Positions 20,007 through 30,070 of a DNA stretch of 64,000 bases are shown here, one piece after another. The DNA is taken from positions 1-64,000 of the forward strand of contig NZ_AYSV01000063.1 in the NCBI RefSeq assembly GCF_000506865.1, written 5' to 3'. The position numbers and the translations under genes are program-made. The DNA is from Pelistega indica (GTDB taxonomy: Bacteria > Pseudomonadota > Gammaproteobacteria > Burkholderiales > Burkholderiaceae_B). Position 1 is the first letter of the stretch, and each line of letters begins with the position of its first letter. The notes beneath the pieces were generated by a model. It saw nothing but the letters and a program-made list of their open reading frames with translations, did not search any database and was not told the origin of the DNA.

Positions 20007-20744
20007 TTATTCTGCCGCAGCTTCTTCTGCTGATTCTTCACGAATCTCTTCTACTAAGCCATCTTCACGTTGTTGACGACCTTCTAAAATCGCATCCGCA
20101 ATACCTGCAGCATATAACTCAATCGCTTTTGCAGAGTCATCATTACCAGGAATAACAAAATCAACACCGTCTGGTGAGTGGTTAGTATCTACAACAGCAA
20201 TCACTGGAATACCTAATGTACGAGCTTCTTGGATAGCAATTTTGTGGTAGCCAACGTCTACTACAAATAATGCAGCAGGAAGTTTGTGCATATCTTTGAT
20301 ACCACCGATTGATTTGTTTAATTTTTCCAAATCACGAGTGAACAACAATGCTTCTTTTTTAGGTAAACGCTCAACACTACCATCTTGCTCAGCTGCTTCC
20401 ATATCTTTTAAGCGTTTGATAGAAGACTTAACTGTTTTAAAGTTAGTCATCATACCACCTAACCAACGATTATTTACGTATGGTACATTAGCACGAGTAG
20501 CTTGTTCAGCGATAATTTCACGAGCAGAACGTTTTGTACCAACAAACAGAATATCACCACCACGAGCAGCTGTTTGACGAACAAAATTTACTGCTTCTAA
20601 GTATTTAGCAACTGTTTTTTCTAAGTTAATGATATGAATTTTATTACGTTGACCAAAAATGTATTGACCCATTTTTGGATTCCAGTAACGTGTTTGGTGA
20701 CCAAAATGAACACCAGCTTCTAACATTTGACGCATTAATGACAT
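20007..20744 (-). CDS. rpsB: 30S ribosomal protein S2
   Basis: S2, 245 residues. The start is the ATG at 20744 ([17 protein letters not shown]) with GGAG seven bases upstream; a start 12 bases earlier at 20756 would lie on the Shine-Dalgarno itself and is rejected. Family marks are [62 protein letters not shown] and [20 protein letters not shown]. The acidic tail ends [10 protein letters not shown]. It is the first gene of rpsB-tsf and is divergent from map. Confidence 0.98.
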   Translation of the reverse strand: MSLMRQMLEAGVHFGHQTRYWNPKMGQYIFGQRNKIHIINLEKTVAKYLEAVNFVRQTAARGGDILFVGTKRSAREIIAEQATRANVPYVNNRWLGGMMTNFKTVKSSIKRLKDMEAAEQDGSVERLPKKEALLFTRDLEKLNKSIGGIKDMHKLPAALFVVDVGYHKIAIQEARTLGIPVIAVVDTNHSPDGVDFVIPGNDDSAKAIELYAAGIADAILEGRQQREDGLVEEIREESAEEAAAE

Positions 20745-21059
20745 ATTTTTCTCCACAGGGTTATGTCTTGTACAACAGTCAGTATCGGTATTTTTATAAT
20801 ATGTACCAACACCCTATGCGACTGTGCACGCTATTAAATAAACAATAAACTACCTATAAATCTTCACAACCATATAACAAAAGAACGCAAGCACTTTGTA
20901 AAAGAAGTACACTTACTCCCTAAGGCTTTTTTCTTTATTAATTACATATTAAAAATGTTTTAAGCATCTTTAATTTTGCGTAATTTATCAATATAGGTTT
21001 AGAATTTTCCTAGATAAGCCTATAATTATATACTGTTTTTAAACTAATGTTCAAGTTTT
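20745..21059. other. Divergent promoter region rpsB / map
   Basis: 315 bases between divergent rpsB and map. The map-proximal part holds a good sigma-70 promoter (20998-21026). The rpsB-proximal 150 bases should contain its promoter and a leader where S2 autoregulation could act; a weak TTTACA plus TGTTAT pair is present on the minus strand near 20870-20900, but no leader structure could be assigned. No small gene was seen. Confidence 0.5.
20998..21026 (+). promoter_or_regulatory. Sigma-70 promoter for map-glnD
   Basis: A -35 of TTTAGA (20998-21003) and a consensus -10 TATAAT (21021-21026) separated by 17 bases, 33 bases ahead of the map ATG. Confidence 0.55.
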
Positions 21060-21863
21060 ATGCCTATTCTAAAAAATCCTGAAGATATTCAGAAAATGAG
21101 GGCGGCTTGCAGAGATGCCGCCAAAGCACTGGACTACATTACCCCTTTTGTAAAAGCGGGCGTTACTACTGGTGAATTAGATCGTTTAGTCATCGATTAT
21201 ATTGACAACGTGCTTCATGTTAAATCAGCAACGATTGGCTATGGCCCCCCAGGACACCCCCCTTTCCCTGCTAGTATTTGTACCTCTATAAATAACGTCA
21301 TTTGCCATGGCATTCCAGGAGATAAAGTTTTAAAAGACGGTGATATTATGAATATAGATATCACCATCATCAAAGATGGTTGGTTTGGTGACACAAGTCG
21401 TATGTATCACATAGGTGAGCCTTCTATTCAAGCTAAAAAATTAAGCGATACTGCTTATGAATGTATGTGGCTAGGGATTGAACAAGTGAAACCTGGGGCA
21501 ACCTTAGGGGATATTGGTCATGCCATCCAAACCCATGCTCAAGCACAGGGTTTTTCTGTTGTGCGTGATTATTGTGGTCATGGTATTGGTCAAGTGTTTC
21601 ATGATGATCCTATGGTATTACACTATGGCAAACCTCATACTGGATTAAAGCTAGTGGAAGGCATGACCTTTACGATAGAGCCTATGATTAATGCTGGCCA
21701 CTATGCCACAAAAATACTACCTGACAAATGGACTGTAGTAACAAAAGATCGTAGCTTATCTGCCCAATGGGAACATACTATTATTGTGACAGCTGATGGA
21801 TATGAAGTATTAACTGTTTCTGATAATATGCCTGCCCCACCCGCATTTATTATTAACAAATAG
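21060..21863 (+). CDS. map: Methionine aminopeptidase type I
   Basis: MetAP, 267 residues. It removes the initiator methionine from nascent proteins. The five dinuclear-metal ligands are seen as NIDITIIKDGWFGDTSRMY (two Asp), GHGIGQVFHDDP (His), TIEPMI (Glu) and WEHTIIV (Glu). The substrate histidine lies in ICTSINNVICHGIPG. The start is the ATG at 21060; there is no strong Shine-Dalgarno, only AATGTTCAAG ahead. The stop abuts the glnD start, so the two are cotranscribed, and the rpsB/map divergence is the standard betaproteobacterial order. Confidence 0.96.
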   Translation: MPILKNPEDIQKMRAACRDAAKALDYITPFVKAGVTTGELDRLVIDYIDNVLHVKSATIGYGPPGHPPFPASICTSINNVICHGIPGDKVLKDGDIMNIDITIIKDGWFGDTSRMYHIGEPSIQAKKLSDTAYECMWLGIEQVKPGATLGDIGHAIQTHAQAQGFSVVRDYCGHGIGQVFHDDPMVLHYGKPHTGLKLVEGMTFTIEPMINAGHYATKILPDKWTVVTKDRSLSAQWEHTIIVTADGYEVLTVSDNMPAPPAFIINK

Positions 21864-21874
21864 TGTATATCAAT

Positions 21875-24472
21875 ATGACAGTTGCTCAAGATTTGCAAGC
21901 GATTAAACAGACAACGGCTCATGAACAAGCGGAGTTAAGAGAAAAGTATCAGCAGCATCAATTAAATCCTAATGAGTTCTTATTACTGCATAGCCAGCGT
22001 ATAGATTGTTGTTTAAGCAAAGTAATTGAGCTCTGTCCTCTACCTGACGGTGCCGCTTTGTGTGCTGTGGGTGGCTATGGTAGAGAGCAACTGTTCCCCT
22101 ATTCCGATATTGATATCCTTATTTTATTAGCGAATGAGCCTCAAAAAGAAGATAAAGCCAAAATTGAAATGTTGGTGCAATCTTTTTGGGATTTGGGTTT
22201 AGATATTGGTGCAAGTGTTAGAACAATCAAAGACTGCTTACGTGAAGCTAAAAACGACATTACTATTGAGACTAGTCTTCTTGAGTGCCGTTATATCTTG
22301 GGTAATCAACAATTAGTTAAGCAATTACACAAAGAGTTTTTCCAGCATCATAATCCACAAGATTTTTTTCTAGCAAAACAGTTAGAAATGAATCAGCGTT
22401 ATGCTCGTTACAATAATACCCCTTATTCACTAGAACCAAACTGTAAAGAATCACCAGGCACACTACGTGATATTCAACTCATTCAGTGGCTTGCTCTTTC
22501 AAACAACATTCAAGATGGTTGGAATGGCTTAGTAAAAGCTAATCTGATGACAGAAAAAGAAGCAGAAGTCATCAAAAAAACGGAGAATAATTTTCTACGT
22601 TTCAGAATAGAACTACATCTTATTCATCAAAAAAGAGATGATCGCATTCTCTTTCATGTTCAGCCATTATTAGCTGAAGTGTATGGATACACAGCACAGG
22701 GAGGGAAACGTCCGTCAGAAAATTTCATGCAAGATTATTATGGTGCGGCCCGTATCGTAAATCTGATTACGCACTTCATGATACTCAACTTCAAAAATTA
22801 TTTATTCCCTGACTCTGACAAACGTATTACTCCTATTGATGATGATTTTCAAAAAATTGGGCAATTATTAGATATTCGTCATGATGATGCTTTTGAGAAA
22901 AACCCTAGTCTGCTATTAAAGGCTTTTTTGGTATTACAGCAACACTCTGATTTAGATGACTTCAGTGTTCGTACACAACGCCTGATTTGGAGTGAACGCA
23001 AACGTATTGATTCTGCTTTTCGTCAAAATCGCGTTAATCAACAAATTTTTCTTGAAATTTTAAAACACCCCACAGGAATTGTGCATACGTTTAGACGACT
23101 ATCTAAACTAAAAATCCTGCCTCGTTATATTCCCTCTTGGCAAAAAATTGTTGGGCAAATGCAGCATGATTTATTTCATGTTTATACGGTCGATCAGCAT
23201 ACCTTGCAAGTAATTCGTTATATGCGTCGCTTTACTATGCCTGAATATGCTCAAGATAACCCATTAGCAGCACAACTGATTGCTGATTTTGAGGATGTAT
23301 GGTTGCTATATATCGCTGCCCTATTTCATGATATTGCTAAAGGTAGAGGTGGCGATCACTCTGAATTAGGAGCCATTGAAGTACGACAATTCGCAGAATT
23401 ACATCAACTATCATCAGAAGACACTGATTTATTAGAATTTTTAGTAGCTAACCATTTACTACTTTCATCTGTTGCTCAGAAAAAAGATTTATCCGACCCC
23501 GAGGTCATTAAAGAATTTAGTGAAAAAGTTAAAACACGTCGTCGTCTTACCGCACTCTATTTACTGACAGTAGCTGATGTCCGTGGTACTAGTCCAAAAG
23601 TATGGAACGCATGGAAAGGACAACTTTTTCAAAATCTCTACAACAGTACAGCATTATTGTTTGAGAGTGATCACTTTGATAGAAACACGATTTTGTCACA
23701 ACGAAAAGAACAAGCCAATGCAATTATCAAATTAAGTGGTTTGTCTGATAATGAGCGTGATAGATTCTGGTCAAAAATGGATGTCGCTTACTTCTTACGT
23801 CATGAAGCTAGCGATATCGCTTGGCACACTCGTGTATTAAATGCTCATATGGATACCCAACGCACTATCGTACGAGCACGCCCGGTAGAAAAAAGTGACC
23901 ATATGCAAATTGTAGTGTTCACCAAAGATAAATTGAATTTATTTGAAATCATAGCTGCCTATTTTTATCGTCATCGTATTAACATTCTCGATGCTAGAAT
24001 TCATACAAATACTGATGGGTATGCGCTAGATAGTTTTTCAGTTTCTTCAGAAACCTTTCATAATCCTAGAGATTTTGTATCGATTATTGAAAATAGCTTA
24101 GCTGAAGCCATTGATAATGCTAATATACAAGCATTAAATACAACTCAACGCAAAAGCTACTCTGTTGGAGCTGAGGTTAGGCGCTCTCGCACCTTTCCCA
24201 TTGTCCCAAAGATAGAGCTAATAAAGGATGAGTACGGTCAATCTTGGTTGCTAACGATTACGACGACAGATTGTCCAGGTATTCTTTACCATCTGGCACA
24301 TTTGTTTAATCAACACCATATTAATTTGGTAATGGCAAAAATTATGACCTTGGGGGAAAGAGCCGAAGACGTTTTCATGATTTCTAATTCTCAATTAGAG
24401 AATCCTAAAAATCAATTGGCTTTTGAACGTGATATTTTAGAGATGTTGAACCAACTGATTCTATTAAAATAA
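21875..24472 (+). CDS. glnD: PII uridylyltransferase / uridylyl-removing enzyme
   Basis: GlnD, about 865 residues, the glutamine sensor that uridylylates PII when nitrogen is short and deuridylylates it when glutamine is high. In order: nucleotidyltransferase domain with VGGYGREQLFPYSDIDILIL (around residue 65), a GlnE-like helical linker, an HD phosphohydrolase domain with LFHDIAKGRGGDHS, and two C-terminal ACT domains (around 685-760 and 795-865). The ATG at 21875 is chosen; a GTG at 21863, overlapping the map stop, is in frame. No frameshift is present despite its length. Confidence 0.96.
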   Translation: MTVAQDLQAIKQTTAHEQAELREKYQQHQLNPNEFLLLHSQRIDCCLSKVIELCPLPDGAALCAVGGYGREQLFPYSDIDILILLANEPQKEDKAKIEMLVQSFWDLGLDIGASVRTIKDCLREAKNDITIETSLLECRYILGNQQLVKQLHKEFFQHHNPQDFFLAKQLEMNQRYARYNNTPYSLEPNCKESPGTLRDIQLIQWLALSNNIQDGWNGLVKANLMTEKEAEVIKKTENNFLRFRIELHLIHQKRDDRILFHVQPLLAEVYGYTAQGGKRPSENFMQDYYGAARIVNLITHFMILNFKNYLFPDSDKRITPIDDDFQKIGQLLDIRHDDAFEKNPSLLLKAFLVLQQHSDLDDFSVRTQRLIWSERKRIDSAFRQNRVNQQIFLEILKHPTGIVHTFRRLSKLKILPRYIPSWQKIVGQMQHDLFHVYTVDQHTLQVIRYMRRFTMPEYAQDNPLAAQLIADFEDVWLLYIAALFHDIAKGRGGDHSELGAIEVRQFAELHQLSSEDTDLLEFLVANHLLLSSVAQKKDLSDPEVIKEFSEKVKTRRRLTALYLLTVADVRGTSPKVWNAWKGQLFQNLYNSTALLFESDHFDRNTILSQRKEQANAIIKLSGLSDNERDRFWSKMDVAYFLRHEASDIAWHTRVLNAHMDTQRTIVRARPVEKSDHMQIVVFTKDKLNLFEIIAAYFYRHRINILDARIHTNTDGYALDSFSVSSETFHNPRDFVSIIENSLAEAIDNANIQALNTTQRKSYSVGAEVRRSRTFPIVPKIELIKDEYGQSWLLTITTTDCPGILYHLAHLFNQHHINLVMAKIMTLGERAEDVFMISNSQLENPKNQLAFERDILEMLNQLILLK

Positions 24473-24476
24473 GCCT

Positions 24477-25164
24477 ATGTCATCTATTTTTATTAGTAAT
24501 TTATTATTTGTCTTTGCAACAGTATTACCCATTCTAAATCCCCCTGGCGTTGCCCCCATTTTCTGGACAATGACCAGTGGAGCCAATGCAGCTACTCGTA
24601 AAATGTTATCCAAGAGAATTGCTGTTAACGTCTTCATCATGGTTGTTGCGGCGAATTTTTTTAGGTAATTTTGTACTGACTATGCTTGGTATCTCCCTCT
24701 CTGTTGTGCGTGTTGGTGGTGGCTTATTAGTTATTGCTGCCGCATGGAAACTATTAAATGCTGAAGATCCTGATACAAGTCTACACCCTATGAACAGTGA
24801 GGAATATACAGTAGACAAAGCAAAAAACAATGCCTTTTATCCACTAACCTTTCCGATTACCTGTGGTCCAGGAACTATTGCAGCAGCCATTACCGTGGGT
24901 GCAAGTTTGCAAATTAACTCAATTAATACAGATACCTTTGCTATTTTAAGTGGTACTATATTGGGTGTATTAGGCGTAGCACTAACTGTGTATCTTTGCC
25001 TACGCTTTGCGGCACAATTCCTACATCGATTAGGACGTAATGGAACAACTATTTTCATGCGTTTATCAGCCTTTATCTTGTTATGCATCGGCGTACAAAT
25101 TCTATGGGCAGGTATCCATGATTTAGTAATATCTCTCTACACTGACGTTGCAAAAATTAAATAA
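24477..25164 (+). CDS. marC: MarC/YhgN-family membrane protein, frameshifted
   Basis: A MarC-family integral membrane protein of six or so helices, function not established in the family. The first 60 residues (ISNLLFVFATVLPILNPPGVAPIFW, then KMLSKRIAVN) end at a stop at 24668. The next frame continues FLGNFVLTMLGISLSVVRVGGGLLVIAAAW and LTFPITCGPGTIAAAITVGA to 25164. Removing one T from the T7 run at 24656-24662 joins them as VVAANFLGNFVLTMLG, a normal family helix, giving ~228 residues. It starts 4 bases after glnD and ends 1 base before the dsbB ATG. I regard it as an intact gene with an indel in the read, but a true pseudogene is possible. Confidence 0.8.
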
Positions 25165-25165
25165 T

Positions 25166-25669
25166 ATGAATTCTCAAAAAATACTAAATTTTATTGCTTT
25201 TCTATGTATTGCTGCTGTTGGCTTTGCATTATTCTCACAGCACTATTTAGGCATGCTACCGTGTGCATGGTGTGTCTTGCAACGACTTATTTTGTTGACT
25301 ATCGCCGTCATTTGCTTATTAGCCAATCTATTTAAGCCTCTCTTTTTAATTCGTCTCTGTGCGTTTCTAAGTTTTTCACTATCTATTACAGGGATTCTTA
25401 GTGCTTGGTATCAATATAGTGTAGCGTCTAATTTAGTTTCTTGTGATATGACATTTGCGGACAGATTTATGTCAAAATGGACAGGTTTAGATGCTATGTT
25501 CCCTTGGTTATTCGGTATTTTTGCTACTTGTATGGACGCAAAGGTGAGCTTATTAGGTATTGATTATGCACTATGGGCATTAGCTATGTTTGTTCTTTGT
25601 GCTTTACTCTCTTTGATTGCTGTATTTAGAAAAAATAACCGTGAATTATTTTCGCATTATTCTTATTAA
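25166..25669 (+). CDS. dsbB: Disulfide bond formation protein DsbB
   Basis: DsbB, 167 residues, a four-helix inner-membrane quinone reductase that reoxidises periplasmic DsbA. The first cysteine pair is CAWC (Cys33, Cys36) followed by VLQR. The second pair is Cys93 in LVSCDM and Cys122 in ATCMDA, the latter after the amphipathic segment PWLFGIF. The ATG at 25166 lies one base after the marC stop; an in-frame TTG at 25148 is unlikely. A terminator follows 54 bases downstream. Confidence 0.93.
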   Translation: MNSQKILNFIAFLCIAAVGFALFSQHYLGMLPCAWCVLQRLILLTIAVICLLANLFKPLFLIRLCAFLSFSLSITGILSAWYQYSVASNLVSCDMTFADRFMSKWTGLDAMFPWLFGIFATCMDAKVSLLGIDYALWALAMFVLCALLSLIAVFRKNNRELFSHYSY

Positions 25670-25722
25670 GTGAAAGTATATATCACCATTAAATTAGATA
25701 GCTATCAATACTAAATGATCTC

Positions 25723-25752
25723 AAGGGATAATGTTTTACATTATCCCTTTTC
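25723..25752 (+). terminator. Intrinsic terminator after dsbB
   Basis: An 11-base perfect stem (AAGGGATAATG / CATTATCCCTT, 25723-25749) with a 5-base loop and a TTTT tail on the plus strand. It closes the map-glnD-marC-dsbB unit and lies just outside the convergent lrp-type gene. Confidence 0.8.
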
Positions 25753-25762
25753 ATTTATCCAT

Positions 25763-26191
25763 TTATAAATACGTTTTTAAATGGATACTTGTTTCAGAGT
25801 TACTAATATTCTTGATTAATCGAATCCTTTCGAGCGCTTTACCTAGTGCTTCTAAAGACGGAGCCCTTAACTCAACCAGAATATCCCAACGTCCATTTGT
25901 ATCATACATTGCCGCTACACAGGGATCGCCCCTTAACGCTTTAACTACTGATAAAGTCATATTACCCTCAATAGCAATGCTTGTCCAAGCATGAACTCTT
26001 TCTGTATCATGTTCTTCTAGTAACTCCACCGTATACCCCTTGATGACGCCATTATCTTCAAGTTTAGCAATACGATTGGTAACTGTCCCTCGAGAAACCT
26101 TTAATTTTTTCGCTAAATAAGCAATAGAATAACGAGCATTTTCTCGTAATAATTCAATTAGCTGATGATCTGTTTGGTCAAAATTATGCAT
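25763..26191 (-). CDS. Lrp/AsnC-family transcriptional regulator
   Basis: A 142-residue Lrp/AsnC (feast-famine) regulator. The start is taken at the ATG at 26191 (MHNFDQTDHQLIELLREN); the frame is open further but upstream residues do not fit the family. The winged helix-turn-helix covers ~10-60 (YSIAYLAKKLKVSRGTVTNRIAKLEDNGVIKGY has the typical shape). The RAM ligand domain covers ~70-140 with DPCVAAMYDTNGRWDILVEL. It is divergent from an ornithine cyclodeaminase-family gene across 129 very AT-rich bases, so it most likely controls that gene and itself. The effector amino acid is not shown by the sequence. Confidence 0.92.
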   Translation of the reverse strand: MHNFDQTDHQLIELLRENARYSIAYLAKKLKVSRGTVTNRIAKLEDNGVIKGYTVELLEEHDTERVHAWTSIAIEGNMTLSVVKALRGDPCVAAMYDTNGRWDILVELRAPSLEALGKALERIRLIKNISNSETSIHLKTYL

Positions 26192-26320
26192 AAAAATATC
26201 AAAATAATAATTAATACTGTCATTATGATAAACATATAGACAAATATTAGCATAATTTAGCATTTTAATTGTCATCAAAATAAGAGAAACTATATATATT
26301 ATAATTTTAAGGACAACGTT

Positions 26321-27367
26321 ATGAGTACATCAGCAATTAAAGGCAGCTTGCCAACTATTCTAATCAGCCCACAAGATATTGCACAAATCGTCAGCAAAAA
26401 AGGACTTAAGGAAGTTTTTGAAGGAGTGGCGGACTATATCCTTAAGGATTACTTGCGTTGGAACGAGTTTGACAAATCAGCCAGGGTTGCTAGTTACTTA
26501 GACAATGGTGTTTTAGAATTAATGCCTATCGCCAGCAAAGATCAATATAGCTTTAAATATGTTAATTGCCATCCTGACAATCCTAAGTCTGGTTTATCAA
26601 CTGTTTTAGCATTCGGTGCATTAATTAATAACTCAACTGGCTTACCAGGTGTTATTAGTGAATTCACACTGACTACGGCCATTAGAACAGCGGCTATGTC
26701 GGCATTGACTGCTAGATTCTTAGCACGTAAAAATAGCAAACGTATGGCGATTATCGGTAATGGCTGTCAAAGCGAATTCCAAGCTCTTGCCTTTCATTAT
26801 CTATTAGGTATTAATGAATTAGCACTTTTTGATATTGATAAAGAAGCTAGCAAAAAATTAGCTGAAAATTTAAAAGATACTTCTATCCAAATTACTATCT
26901 GTGACTCTGTCGAAGAAGCCGTAAAAGGTGCAGATATTATTACTACTGTCACAGCAGAATATTCAAAAGCCCATATCATCAAGGCCTCTATGATAGAAAA
27001 AGGGATGCATATTAATGCTGTTGGTGGTGATAGTCCAGGTAAAACAGAATTAGAGCCTAGCGTCCTAAATATGGGTAAGGTCTATATTGAATTTGAACCT
27101 CAAACACGTGTTGAAGGAGAATTGCAAAATATGCCTGCAGATTTTGAAGTTTCTTTATTATCTAATGTATTTGCTTCAGGCAATCCTGCTCGCACGAGTG
27201 ATGAAGAAATTACTATTTTTGACTCAGTAGGCTTCGCAATTGAGGACTTCTCTGCGGTTCGCTACATGACAGATGTCGCTAAAGAACTTGGTTTAGCCCA
27301 AGCAATCTCTATAGCCCCTAATCTAGACAATCCTAAAGACTTATTCAATTACCTTAAAAAACACTAA
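26321..27367 (+). CDS. Ornithine cyclodeaminase / mu-crystallin family protein
   Basis: 348 residues of the ornithine cyclodeaminase/mu-crystallin fold. The N-terminal substrate domain has RWNEFDKSARVASYL, GVLELMPI and YSFKYVNCHPDNP. An NAD-binding Rossmann domain contains RMAIIGNGCQSEFQALA and DIITTVTAEYSKA, and NAVGGDSPGKTELEP follows. Members deaminate ornithine to proline or reduce imine substrates in amino-acid catabolism. The 348-residue length and GDSPGKTEL favour ornithine cyclodeaminase proper. AAGGA precedes the ATG by 8 bases. The divergent Lrp-type gene suggests amino-acid-responsive control. Confidence 0.88.
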   Translation: MSTSAIKGSLPTILISPQDIAQIVSKKGLKEVFEGVADYILKDYLRWNEFDKSARVASYLDNGVLELMPIASKDQYSFKYVNCHPDNPKSGLSTVLAFGALINNSTGLPGVISEFTLTTAIRTAAMSALTARFLARKNSKRMAIIGNGCQSEFQALAFHYLLGINELALFDIDKEASKKLAENLKDTSIQITICDSVEEAVKGADIITTVTAEYSKAHIIKASMIEKGMHINAVGGDSPGKTELEPSVLNMGKVYIEFEPQTRVEGELQNMPADFEVSLLSNVFASGNPARTSDEEITIFDSVGFAIEDFSAVRYMTDVAKELGLAQAISIAPNLDNPKDLFNYLKKH

Positions 27368-27405
27368 ACAAAGCTATCCATAAGTTATAAGTTAAGGCTT
27401 ATATC

Positions 27406-27455
27406 AAAAAAGCCAAAGCCTAGTAACATCGAAAGAAGTCTAGCTTTGGCTTTTT
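27406..27455. terminator. Bidirectional terminator
   Basis: A long hairpin: AAAAAGCCAAAGCcTAG and CTAGCTTTGGCTTTTT pair with a single bulged C. It has a T-run on both strands and lies between the convergent ornithine cyclodeaminase-family and nitronate monooxygenase genes. Confidence 0.85.
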
Positions 27456-27522
27456 AGTCATAATAAATCTGTACCTTACTAAGTTAGAGATTTAGTCCAA
27501 CTTCTGGGGTGCAGATCATTTT

Positions 27523-28536
27523 TTAGTCATCGCCCTTTTTTAATCGCTGCAAAATTTCAGCGGCACTACCAGATTTAGCCAATAAAGCACTTTGCCCCGC
27601 CCAAAAAGAAGAAAAATCATAACAGTGTTTTACTTCAGCATGTGCTTTTAGCATACCTATCGCTAAACTTGCTCCAGGGAAAGGTAATACATCAGGATGT
27701 ATTAAACCATTTTCACGCATAATCCGATTAATAATACCACGAGCATATCGACCACTAAGAATATTGGTGATGACCGTATGGTGTGCTTGTTCACTTTGCA
27801 ACGCTTGCTTATGTGCCGCAGAAATCTTAGCTTCATCTGCTAATAAGAAAGCGGTACCCACTTGAACCGCACTTGCTCCTAATTGCCTAGCGGCATTAAC
27901 TCCTTTAGCATCGGCAATACCACCTGCTGCAATCACAGGACATTTTACTGCTTCGACTATCTGTGGTAACAATGAAAATAAACCGAGTTGCTCAGATAAG
28001 TCTTGACTTAAAAACATTCCTCTATGGCCACCTGCTTCTAACCCTTGGGCGATTATCCTAGTCACCCCTTTCGACTCAAGATACTTCGCTTCAGCAACTG
28101 TTGTCGCACTCGACCATATTTCTGCACCAGTCTTTTTAATTGTCGCTAGCAACGAGTCATCTGGCAAGCCAAAATGAAAACTCACAATAGGTGGACGAAA
28201 TTCTTGTATTAAAGCAAGGCCTTCTTGATTAAATGGCATACGACCTACACCAGTAGGAATATCTTGTGTACTCAAGCCAAACTCTTCTAAATAAGGCTTT
28301 AGGAAAGCATGCCATTGAGAAATTTGAGTAACACTATAGTCTGGTGAGGTATGTGCAAAAAAATTGACGTTGTAATGCTGTCCATCAAGACTTGAGTTAA
28401 TACGCTCTAACTCAGTGGCAAGTTTTTCCGTGGAAAGCATTGCCGCAGGCAAAGAACCTATCCCCCCTGCCTTACTGACAGCAATAGTTAAATCGGCATC
28501 TTGAGCACCCGCCATAGGTGCTTGAATAATATCCAT
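27523..28536 (-). CDS. Nitronate monooxygenase-family flavoprotein
   Basis: 337 residues, FMN-dependent nitronate monooxygenase (2-nitropropane dioxygenase) TIM barrel. Marks are IIQAPMAGAQDADL at the N-terminus, AGGIGSLPAAML, ARIIAQGLEAGGHRG-like pattern (seen as IIAQGLEAGGHRGMF), PVIAAGGIADAKG and LGASAVQVGTAFLLADEA. The AGGHRG histidine is the expected catalytic base. These enzymes detoxify alkyl nitronates such as propionate 3-nitronate. It starts one base after the purF stop and is probably cotranscribed with it, without an obvious metabolic link. Confidence 0.9.
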   Translation of the reverse strand: MDIIQAPMAGAQDADLTIAVSKAGGIGSLPAAMLSTEKLATELERINSSLDGQHYNVNFFAHTSPDYSVTQISQWHAFLKPYLEEFGLSTQDIPTGVGRMPFNQEGLALIQEFRPPIVSFHFGLPDDSLLATIKKTGAEIWSSATTVAEAKYLESKGVTRIIAQGLEAGGHRGMFLSQDLSEQLGLFSLLPQIVEAVKCPVIAAGGIADAKGVNAARQLGASAVQVGTAFLLADEAKISAAHKQALQSEQAHHTVITNILSGRYARGIINRIMRENGLIHPDVLPFPGASLAIGMLKAHAEVKHCYDFSSFWAGQSALLAKSGSAAEILQRLKKGDD

Positions 28537-28537
28537 C

Positions 28538-30049
28538 TTAATCGTTCTCTACACCCATATTGACCGACATGCTACCAGAGGTTTTCTCTATAGGTTTGCC
28601 TCTTTGTGCACTTAATCGATCTAAATAAGCCTGATCGATATCACCCGTAACATATATCCCATCAAAACATGATGTATCAAAATTAGCTATATTAGGATTG
28701 ATATCCCATACCGCTTTTTTCAAATCTTCTAGCCCCTGATAAACAAGACCGTCAGCACCGATTTCTGCACACACTTCTTCTGTCGTCCGGTTATGGGCAA
28801 TTAATTCTTGTTGGGTAGGCATATCGATACCATATACATTAGGAAAACGAACGGCTGGTGCAGCGGAAGCAAAAAAGACTTTTTTAGCTCCTGCTGCCCT
28901 TGCCATATCGACAATTTCACGACTTGTTGTACCACGAACAATAGAGTCATCTACCAAAAGAATATTTTTATCTTTAAACTCTACGCTCATGGCATTTAGT
29001 TTTTGGCGAACGGATTTCTTACGGACTGATTGTCCTGGCATAATAAAGGTTCGACCAACATAACGATTTTTGATGAAACCTTCACGATAGTCTAATCCTA
29101 AACGAGCAGCTAACTCCATAGCAACTGGTCGAGAGGTATCTGGAATTGGCATCACCACATCGATATCAGATAATCTTAATTCTTTGGCTACTTTTGCTGC
29201 TAAATATTGCCCCATTTTAAGACGTGCATTATAAACATTCACACCATCAATCGTTGAGTCAGGGCGTGCAAAATACACATACTCAAAAATACAAGGATTC
29301 AATTTTGAGGCATCTGAGCATTGTTCTGAAAAAACATTTTTTTGCTCATCAATAAATACCGCCTCACCAGGTGCAATATCACGGACTAATTCAAAGCCTA
29401 ACCCCTCAAGAGCTACTGACTCAGAAGCTAGCATATATTCAGTCCCTGCTTCTGTTTTCAACTGTCCCAAACACAAGGGTCTAATACCATTAACATCTCT
29501 AAAGCCTACCATGCCAAAGCCAGTAATTTCAGCCACTACCGCATAAGCACCGCGTACACGTTTGTGCAATGCCTTAATCGCTGTAAATATCATTTCATGA
29601 TCGTTAAGTTGCTTATCACTGGCAAGTTGTAGTTCATGAGCAAAAATATTTAGCAATACTTCAGAATCAGAATTAGTATTGATATGTCTTTTATCAATAT
29701 TGAATAATTGCTCACGTAATTCATCAGGATTAGTTAGGTTACCGTTATGAGCAAATGTAATACCAAACGGGGCATTCACATAGAATGGCTGAGCCTCATC
29801 AATACTATCACTAGACCCTGCTGTTGGGTATCTAACTTGCCCAATCCCTGTATTACCCGGCAAGGAACGCATATTTCTGGTTCTAAATACATCTCGTACC
29901 AGACCATGTGCTTTGAACATACTAAAATGGTTATCTTTTGATGTTGCTATACCCGCAGCATCTTGACCACGGTGCTGCAATAAAAGTAAGGCGTCATAAA
30001 CTGATTGATTAACAGGTGATAATCCTGAAATACCCACGATGCCACACAT
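28538..30049 (-). CDS. purF: Amidophosphoribosyltransferase
   Basis: PurF, 503 residues, catalyses the first committed purine step, PRPP plus glutamine to phosphoribosylamine. The N-terminal nucleophile glutaminase is intact: Met1 is followed by Cys2 (MCGIVGISG), then [24 protein letters not shown] and FAHNGNLTN. The PRTase half has the PRPP loop [18 protein letters not shown] and [13 protein letters not shown]. No propeptide precedes Cys2, so this is the E. coli type. cvpA lies 21 bases upstream, the conserved cvpA-purF pair. Confidence 0.98.
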   Translation of the reverse strand: MCGIVGISGLSPVNQSVYDALLLLQHRGQDAAGIATSKDNHFSMFKAHGLVRDVFRTRNMRSLPGNTGIGQVRYPTAGSSDSIDEAQPFYVNAPFGITFAHNGNLTNPDELREQLFNIDKRHINTNSDSEVLLNIFAHELQLASDKQLNDHEMIFTAIKALHKRVRGAYAVVAEITGFGMVGFRDVNGIRPLCLGQLKTEAGTEYMLASESVALEGLGFELVRDIAPGEAVFIDEQKNVFSEQCSDASKLNPCIFEYVYFARPDSTIDGVNVYNARLKMGQYLAAKVAKELRLSDIDVVMPIPDTSRPVAMELAARLGLDYREGFIKNRYVGRTFIMPGQSVRKKSVRQKLNAMSVEFKDKNILLVDDSIVRGTTSREIVDMARAAGAKKVFFASAAPAVRFPNVYGIDMPTQQELIAHNRTTEEVCAEIGADGLVYQGLEDLKKAVWDINPNIANFDTSCFDGIYVTGDIDQAYLDRLSAQRGKPIEKTSGSMSVNMGVEND

Positions 30050-30070
30050 AGCGTTGAAACCCTTTAAAAA

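Noticed and set aside
20745-20900. A conserved S2 leader RNA upstream of rpsB
   Set aside because: No stem-loop matching a known S2-binding leader could be drawn with confidence.
24656-24662. Programmed frameshifting in marC, or in fbpC at A9
   Set aside because: No stimulatory structure or slippery heptamer arrangement expected for either family, and other non-slippery genes nearby show the same defect, so an indel error fits better.
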